Part shown: positions 6,801 through 10,252 of the stretch, in pieces
Position numbering within the stretch: the first letter of the stretch is position 1
Layout of the letters: every line of letters starts with the position of its first letter
Source: Anaerolineales bacterium
Lineage (GTDB): Bacteria; Chloroflexota; Anaerolineae; Anaerolineales; Villigracilaceae
Assembly: GCA_025938055.1 (NCBI GenBank)
Contig: JAICQC010000141.1
Coordinates: forward strand, 1 to 10,252
DNA length: 10,252 nucleotides
Direction: 5' to 3'
The notes under the pieces: generated by a model
The model's input: the letters and a program-made list of their open reading frames with translations, nothing else
Database searches by the model: none
Told to the model about the DNA's origin: nothing
Translations under genes and position numbers: made by a program

Positions 6801-8845
6801 CCGCGGTAGATGCCGCCGAAGGCGTCATACCCGTCCACGCGCATCGGGAGCGGATAATCGTAATCCGTTTCGTTGGCAACGGTCGCGCCACGGATCTCGA
6901 GGATGCCATCGTCGATGGCAAGACTGAGGAAGTATTGCGAACCGCGCGTGAGCGAGATGGGTTTGTTGAGCTCTATCGTATGAGACTCACCACGCGGGTC
7001 CCCGTTCGACGCGAAGTCAGATGTCAGTGTGGCGGTGGCAAGCGCCTGCTCAGGCGTTGGATTCGGCACATCGGATACGATCACGTTGAGCGTCGAGGTA
7101 GGAGTGAGTTTGTTGATCGCGTGTCCCAGAACAATTCGATCCAGAGTCCCATCGCTCTGCGCGACAAAGGAAGCCTCGTAAGGCTGACCCGCCTGGATGA
7201 TTCCATCCACCGGGAAAGGCACAGGCTGGTTGTAGATGGAGTCCTCTGCCTGGATCTGGAGGTTGATCGGACCCGGCACATTTTGAAAGATCCAGCGCGA
7301 GGCGGCAATGCGCGGTTCTTCACGCAGATAAATACTGTGGAACGCGAACGCCCAGATGGCAGTCAGGGCAAGGACCGTGACCCCGAGAATGCTTGCAACG
7401 ACCATTCGGAGTGAACCCTTCGACGCGGCTGCGCCACTCAGGGCAGGCTGTCTGAACATTTGAACGTTAAGACCCGCCAGCTCGAACACAAACCAGGCTG
7501 CCATCATCGCCAGCAGTGGATAGATCGGCAGTTGGTAGCGCATGGTGGGATTGAACTGCAGCGATTGCCACAGGAAATAAGCCGCCGTCCAGCCCCACAG
7601 GAGCGCGTGGCGCCATTCGCCTTTGAGGATGCGCCAGCCCATGTAGAGGAATCCTGCCCACGCCAGAATACCAAGCGGCAAGCCCAGCCCCCAGACCGTC
7701 AGGTTTGTAAATGAAAAGAGGTGTGAACGCCGCGCCCATTGCAGGTTCCACGGCAGGTCGGCATCACCTTCCGCCTGAACACGCTGCTCGCGAATATTCG
7801 AAACCCACTGCGGGTTGAGCCCGATCCCATCGAAGGCGTATGGCTGAAAGATGCGGAAGGAAATGATGGTAGCGAGCCCACCGGCGATAAGACAGATGAC
7901 GACGAGGGTCCAGTAGTCAGTATTCAGTTTCCAGTGATCAGCAAGCGAGTATCCGCTTTGCCTCTTTTGGATGAGATAACGCAGAATAAACGCAACAGGC
8001 AGCACAACCGCCAGCGGCGCGATGTTAATCTTGGAAGCCATCGCCATGCCGAGCGCGAGCCCAAAGCCGACGCTGAGGAGGAACAGTGGATTGGTAATTA
8101 GTAACACCTGCACTTGCATACGGTGCAAGTGTTGGAGATTTGAAAATTGCTTTTTAGCAGAGTATGAATTGTTCTCCAGCTCGCTTGATGACTCTTGAAC
8201 ATCTATTTCTTGTTTAATCGTCTCTATTACCAGCTCTCTGTCCTCTACTCTCTGTTCTCTATGTTCCAGAATCAGAACCGCAAACCAGAGCGCTAAAAAT
8301 GCAAGCGCATTGACAAACAGGTCCACAGTAAAGAAATGCGATTGCTGGATCTGCATGACAGTCAGCGCGGAAAAGAGCGACGCCAGCAGCCCGACACGGC
8401 GTCCATAGAGTCGAGAGACAAGCAGATAGAGGAAAAAGATCGCGAACAGGTCTGCCAGCGCGGAGAACTGGCGCCCGAACTGCCTCAGGTTGGTCTGATC
8501 GGTGGCGTCTGCAACAATGCGGACGATCGTCATCGGCAGGTTGCCGTACACATAGAACGAAAAGCCGCGGTTGTATGGGTTAAGCTGGGATGTGGCGGTG
8601 CTGAAATAATCCCGAAGGTTCATCCATTGCTGTCGTTCTGGCGGGCAGGCTTCCAGGGGAATGCCGGGCTCGGCACATGTATGCGTGCGCAGGCTTTCGA
8701 GCACCGAGCTGAAATGATTCTCGTCCGGGTGCTGACCGCCTCCCTCGCCCCAGTTCACGCCCGTGAGGCGCAAATAACCCGCCAGCACGAAGACCAGCAG
8801 GAAAAGAACATCATAAATCCAGGGATATTTTTCGCGATGATTCAT
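3839..8845 (-). CDS. GT39 glycosyltransferase fused to a DUF2298 domain
   Basis: A 1668-residue membrane protein in three parts. Residues 1-510 are a GT39/PMT-type module: first membrane segment about 11-29, outer loop with HPDENHF (39-45; D41/E42 are the catalytic-pair candidates), HFFTVDLFVNALAFLALWF (170-188) and RYQLPIYPLLAMMAAW (436-451). About 510-860 is a non-membrane, beta-rich region, presumably extracytoplasmic. About 862-1668 is a complete DUF2298 module with DKGYPLSRALGL (900-911), YYYYG (1029-1033), WYWNPSRV (1167-1174), EFPLF (1185-1189), DLHAH (1195-1199), KFYMQSW (1444-1450) and YTGLPGVVGWNWH (1571-1583). It parallels the separate DUF2298 protein encoded downstream. Polyprenyl-phosphate-linked sugar transfer at the outer membrane face is the likely role of the first part; that of the second is unknown. 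Six of eight cysteines form three close pairs. Residues about 193-251 are a polar insertion encoded by low-GC, repeat-rich DNA. The ATG at 8845 is preceded only by a weak GTGGA; no other start precedes the first membrane segment. Confidence 0.88.
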   Translation of the reverse strand: MNHREKYPWIYDVLFLLVFVLAGYLRLTGVNWGEGGGQHPDENHFSSVLESLRTHTCAEPGIPLEACPPERQQWMNLRDYFSTATSQLNPYNRGFSFYVYGNLPMTIVRIVADATDQTNLRQFGRQFSALADLFAIFFLYLLVSRLYGRRVGLLASLFSALTVMQIQQSHFFTVDLFVNALAFLALWFAVLILEHREQRVEDRELVIETIKQEIDVQESSSELENNSYSAKKQFSNLQHLHRMQVQVLLITNPLFLLSVGFGLALGMAMASKINIAPLAVVLPVAFILRYLIQKRQSGYSLADHWKLNTDYWTLVVICLIAGGLATIISFRIFQPYAFDGIGLNPQWVSNIREQRVQAEGDADLPWNLQWARRSHLFSFTNLTVWGLGLPLGILAWAGFLYMGWRILKGEWRHALLWGWTAAYFLWQSLQFNPTMRYQLPIYPLLAMMAAWFVFELAGLNVQMFRQPALSGAAASKGSLRMVVASILGVTVLALTAIWAFAFHSIYLREEPRIAASRWIFQNVPGPINLQIQAEDSIYNQPVPFPVDGIIQAGQPYEASFVAQSDGTLDRIVLGHAINKLTPTSTLNVIVSDVPNPTPEQALATATLTSDFASNGDPRGESHTIELNKPISLTRGSQYFLSLAIDDGILEIRGATVANETDYDYPLPMRVDGYDAFGGIYRGDLNLQVYWDDNPDKLNRFVTILNDTDYILIPTNHQYGQITRLPERYPLTTLYYRELIGCPADKEIIWCYRVGQPGQFEGRLGYDLVAVFETYPTLGPIVINDQASEEAFTFYDHPKVMIFQKNEDFDLTKVQQILSTVDLSQVVRLTPRQFDDFSTLLLPAGRLTQQRAGGTWSDLFDYNWVQNRYPVLGLVIWYVFIFILGLAVYPLTRLAMPGLPDKGYPLSRALGLVLFGYLAWLGGSVGIPNTRLTIAILFGLLLLIGGLLAYYQRAELREEWRNRRRYFLTVEALFLAFFVLDLIIRIGNPDLWHPAKGGERPMDFSYFNAVIKSTVFPPYDPWFAGGYINYYYYGFVLVATPVKLLGIVPSIAYNFILPTLFAIVGVCAFSLGWNLLAVGARDWQEDAEHSNNIDGLPFIGGIAAAVLTILLGNLGTIQLVYHKLQELGAQGAFSWDPTISILQRWGWALQGFMMTLRGIPLPLGPGDWYWNPSRVLPPLGGNEITEFPLFTFIYSDLHAHMIAIPLALLAVSWALAVVLGRAKWRSPLAAALGIAVGGLIIGVFYPANLSDTYTYLLIGMIAIGYAVFRYTEGTSLLRRIAWTAGAVIALYLLSNVLYEPYRAWYSQAYSALDPWTGPKTPIWSYLTHWLVFLFIIVSWMVWETHEWMASTPVSALRKLKPFALLIEGALVVFVLILLLLAYLKVSIGWVALPVAMWAGILLLRPDLTDAKRFSLFMIGTALLITIVVEVVVVSGDIGRQNTIFKFYMQSWILLAISAGAALAWTLPAFFRWLPGWRVFWQTAMIFLIAGAALFTVTGVIGKIRDRWIVEAPRTLDSMTFMNYAHYDDFGQRLDLSEDYRAIRWMQDNVQGSPVIVEANCSEYRWCTRFTIYTGLPGVVGWNWHQRQQRLFTSTWVEARVAEVNNFYSAVDIEYTNEVLDKYDVRYIIVGQLEHAAYPPEGIAKFEQFEGEYWQEVYRDGKTAIYEVIH
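7909..7943. repeat. Degenerate 7-nt tandem repeat in the GT39 half of the fusion gene
   Basis: Five heptamers on the plus strand: TCCAGTA, GTCAGTA, TTCAGTT, TCCAGTG, ATCAGCA, with core nTCAGTA. They encode residues 301-313 (LADHWKLNTDYWT), a polar loop just before a membrane segment. The unit differs from the other heptamer sites. Confidence 0.65.
8084..8104. repeat. Weak 7-nt repeat bordering the low-GC insertion
   Basis: CAGTGGA, TTGGTAA and TTAGTAA follow each other in a 7-nt register; only the last two are clearly alike. It marks the right border (in protein terms) of the low-GC insertion in the fusion gene and adjoins the hairpin at 8111-8131. Confidence 0.3.
8111..8131. repeat. Perfect 8-bp hairpin inside the coding region of the fusion gene
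   Basis: CACTTGCA (8111-8118) and TGCAAGTG (8124-8131) pair fully around the 5-nt loop TACGG. It encodes residues 239-245 in the polar insertion between two membrane segments. It resembles the near-palindrome at 952-970 in the intergenic region. Stems of this quality are unusual in the coding DNA of this window. Confidence 0.65.
8219..8260. repeat. Degenerate 7-nt tandem repeat in the low-GC insertion of the fusion gene
   Basis: Six heptamers on the plus strand: CGTCTCT, ATTACCA, GCTCTCT, GTCCTCT, ACTCTCT, GTTCTCT; all but the second share the nnYCTCT core. They encode charged residues in about 195-209, directly after a membrane segment. Confidence 0.6.
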
Positions 8846-8907
8846 AATTCCACGTTCTTGTTATAGAGACACAAAAAAGATGGCTTCGCGAGAGCGTGTC
8901 TCAATGG
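8846..8907 (-). promoter_or_regulatory. 62-bp gap with inverted repeat between the two large glycosyltransferase genes
   Basis: GAGACAC (8866-8872) and GTGTCTC (8896-8902) form a perfect 7-bp inverted repeat with a 23-nt spacer. On the transcript the spacer ends in six U residues just before the second arm. A weak GCT/AGC stem precedes the U-run. This could be a poor attenuator. A TATAAC box on the minus strand (8860-8865) is followed within 14 nt by the ATG, too close for an ordinary leader, and has no -35 partner. I therefore report the structure but not a promoter. Confidence 0.35.
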
Positions 8908-10252
8908 CTACTCACTCGGCACAGAATAAATCCAAAAATCATGACCCGGCACATCCGAGTCAAACATGCGCAATTGTCCGTCAGGATACAGTGACTCAAG
9001 GACATTCAATGTTTCCTGATCGTTCGCTTCCGGAAGGTCCAGATCCGCCTTTACCATGAACAGCTTGGGTCCCGCGAATTCTACCGTCTGCGGCAAATTC
9101 TCCCGCTGGATCGCCATATCCCGGTTCGGGATTCCCGCCCACACCGCAGGCAGCCGCGTATCCACCCAGTGCGGGAACGGCACGACCCAGACGTTATCCG
9201 CGCTTTGCGGGCCATGGATCTGCTGGAATTCCTGGATCACTCTGCCCATGTCAGATGTATTCCATGATCCGTTGCGGAAGGATGTGTAATACTGGTTGAA
9301 GACCAGGTCATAGTTCTGCGTGGCGGAGAAAAAGAACAGGATGCCTGCCAGTCCCCAAGCCAGGGCGCTGCGAATCCCCCCGCGCCCAAAGCTCGTGAGG
9401 AGACCATCAAGCGCCATCGCACTGATGATAAAAGCCGGGATGTACGCGCCTCCAGCCCTGTTCAGCGCCGGGTTCTCGCCAGGGAACGCCAGCGAAAGGA
9501 TGGACGGCATGAGCAATAATGGCAATAATGCAAGCAGGAATAGGTCCAGCCAGTGGCGGTTGCGAATGTAACGGACAAGAATGAGTGCGACACCCAGCAG
9601 GAACAACGCCGCGCTGATGATATCCAATGCCGGGCGATGTGTGACCGAATGGACCCAGATCTCCCCATCGTCATAATTGAACATCTTGAGCGCATTCCAG
9701 AGATTGGAGAAGAAGATCTGAAGTGCCGGACCCGGCAAGGGCTGTTCTACCCCCCCCAAACGCGTAAACGCCCGAAAACCGAATACCGCTGGGTCGTCGA
9801 ACCAATATCGCAGAAGCGGCAGGAAGACGAACATGGATACCAGCGCCAGCATCAGCAGCCAGACGGGTAATTCTCTGCGGGCGCCTTTCGACTGCGCGTG
9901 CAGCCAGTAGATTATGAATGCCGCGACGACCACGAACGGCACGATCCGCATGGGGCTGTAGCCGTGCAAGCCGATGCCGAGAAAGAGTCCTGAGAGCAGG
10001 AAATCATTGCGGTTGCGCGTCCGCAAGCCTCGGATGAGGAAGAAAAGCGTCGGCGCGGCGAAAAGCGGATAAAGCGGGAAGCGCAAACCCACCCGGCTGA
10101 TGACGTTGGGCCAATATCCAATAGCGGCAAAGAGAAGCGCAAAAAGTCCCACGCGCGCTCCGCCGATCTCTTTCCCGAGCAGGTAGATAAACGGCAGAGT
10201 CAAAAAGCCCAGGATGGCAGTGCCAAGCTTGAGGCTGATGAATGAAAGCCCC
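8908..10252 (-). CDS. GT39-type membrane glycosyltransferase, C-terminal part (enters from right edge)
   Basis: The frame is open to the right edge: 447 residues plus stop, counted here from the first complete codon. The segment GTAILGFLTLPFIYLLGKEI (10-29) is the usual GT39 pattern after the first outer loop, so the N-terminal part with the catalytic acidic pair lies outside the window. Further GT39-like features are RFPLYPLFAAPTLFFLIRGL (57-76) and LGIGLHGYSPMRIVPF (91-106). Several more hydrophobic segments follow, then a soluble tail of about 130 residues with FPHWVDTRLPAVWAG. A TTG at 10203 could be mistaken for a start, but the homologous segment continues upstream of it. Coding-strand runs include eight G (9750-9757 on the plus strand as C). 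It is the first gene of the visible cluster; the gap to the fusion gene is 62 nt. Substrate unknown. Confidence 0.82.
   Translation of the reverse strand, partial: GLSFISLKLGTAILGFLTLPFIYLLGKEIGGARVGLFALLFAAIGYWPNVISRVGLRFPLYPLFAAPTLFFLIRGLRTRNRNDFLLSGLFLGIGLHGYSPMRIVPFVVVAAFIIYWLHAQSKGARRELPVWLLMLALVSMFVFLPLLRYWFDDPAVFGFRAFTRLGGVEQPLPGPALQIFFSNLWNALKMFNYDDGEIWVHSVTHRPALDIISAALFLLGVALILVRYIRNRHWLDLFLLALLPLLLMPSILSLAFPGENPALNRAGGAYIPAFIISAMALDGLLTSFGRGGIRSALAWGLAGILFFFSATQNYDLVFNQYYTSFRNGSWNTSDMGRVIQEFQQIHGPQSADNVWVVPFPHWVDTRLPAVWAGIPNRDMAIQRENLPQTVEFAGPKLFMVKADLDLPEANDQETLNVLESLYPDGQLRMFDSDVPGHDFWIYSVPSE
9513..9530. repeat. Tandem duplication of a 9-mer
   Basis: GCAATAATG occurs twice in direct succession. 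As 9 is a multiple of 3, it adds codons without a frame change, within a leucine-rich membrane segment of the GT39-type protein. Probably a recent replication-slippage event. Confidence 0.5.

Noticed and set aside
6695..7414. Open frame of 239 codons on the plus strand
   Set aside because: It lies antisense to the middle region of the fusion gene, resembles no family I know, and arises from the low stop frequency opposite GC-rich codons. The same holds for the plus-strand frames at 8336-8866 and 5582-6040.
8111..8131. Hairpin as an intrinsic terminator inside the fusion gene
   Set aside because: The stem has no U-run on either strand and the reading frame continues for hundreds of codons on both sides.
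8860..8865. TATAAC as a -10 box for the fusion gene
   Set aside because: No -35 match at the right distance, and the ATG follows after 14 nt, leaving almost no leader with a ribosome binding site.
8908..10203. Complete gene starting at a TTG at 10203
   Set aside because: The frame stays open to the window edge and the GT39-type segment GTAILGFLTLPFIYLL begins upstream of the TTG, so the true start is outside the window.
1..10252. CRISPR array, tRNA, transposase, integrase or toxin-antitoxin pair
   Set aside because: Looked for on both strands; no regularly spaced repeats of CRISPR type, cloverleaf sequence or matching protein motifs were seen.

Overview
The window is a stretch of bacterial chromosome in which every convincing gene lies on the minus strand. 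Protein content points to Chloroflexota, most likely class Anaerolineae. Two regions belong to the DUF2298 family, also called Chlor_Arch_YYY after its YYYxG motif, which is known mainly from Chloroflexi and Archaea. They sit among large GT39/PMT-type membrane glycosyltransferases. This taxonomic call is an inference from family membership and style, not from a marker gene. No tRNA, rRNA, CRISPR array, transposase or phage gene is visible.

Layout in the direction of transcription (high to low coordinates): (1) the C-terminal part of a GT39-type membrane glycosyltransferase that enters from the right edge (8908-10252); (2) a 62-bp gap with a 7-bp inverted repeat; (3) a 1668-residue protein fusing an N-terminal GT39 half, an exposed beta-rich middle region and a C-terminal DUF2298 half (3839-8845); (4) a 53-bp gap with a perfect 8-bp stem-loop; (5) a small soluble DUF952 protein (3429-3785); (6) a free-standing DUF2298 protein of 796 residues, starting 6 nt after the DUF952 stop (1032-3422); (7) a 222-bp non-coding region with short hairpins and the two ends of what looks like a dispersed repeat; (8) the N-terminal 269 residues of another GT39-like membrane protein that runs off the left edge (1-809).

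The genes read as one unidirectional cluster for multi-span membrane enzymes of the GT-C type, which generally move sugars from polyprenyl-phosphate donors onto acceptors on the outer face of the membrane. The two DUF2298 modules align motif by motif along their whole length, so one is probably a duplicate of the other. Their co-location and the fusion suggest that DUF2298 works together with a GT39 enzyme in cell-surface glycosylation. The substrate cannot be read from the sequence, and the DUF952 protein has no obvious link to the pathway.

The least expected signal is at the DNA level. Degenerate tandem repeats with a 7-nt period, different in sequence at each site, lie inside three of the membrane-protein genes, always in hydrophilic stretches between membrane segments and always in frame. 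One of these sites is part of a low-GC insertion in the fusion gene that also carries an 8-bp hairpin, and that hairpin resembles a sequence in the 222-bp intergenic region. This suggests that small dispersed repeats have been inserting into, and lengthening, the loops of these proteins.
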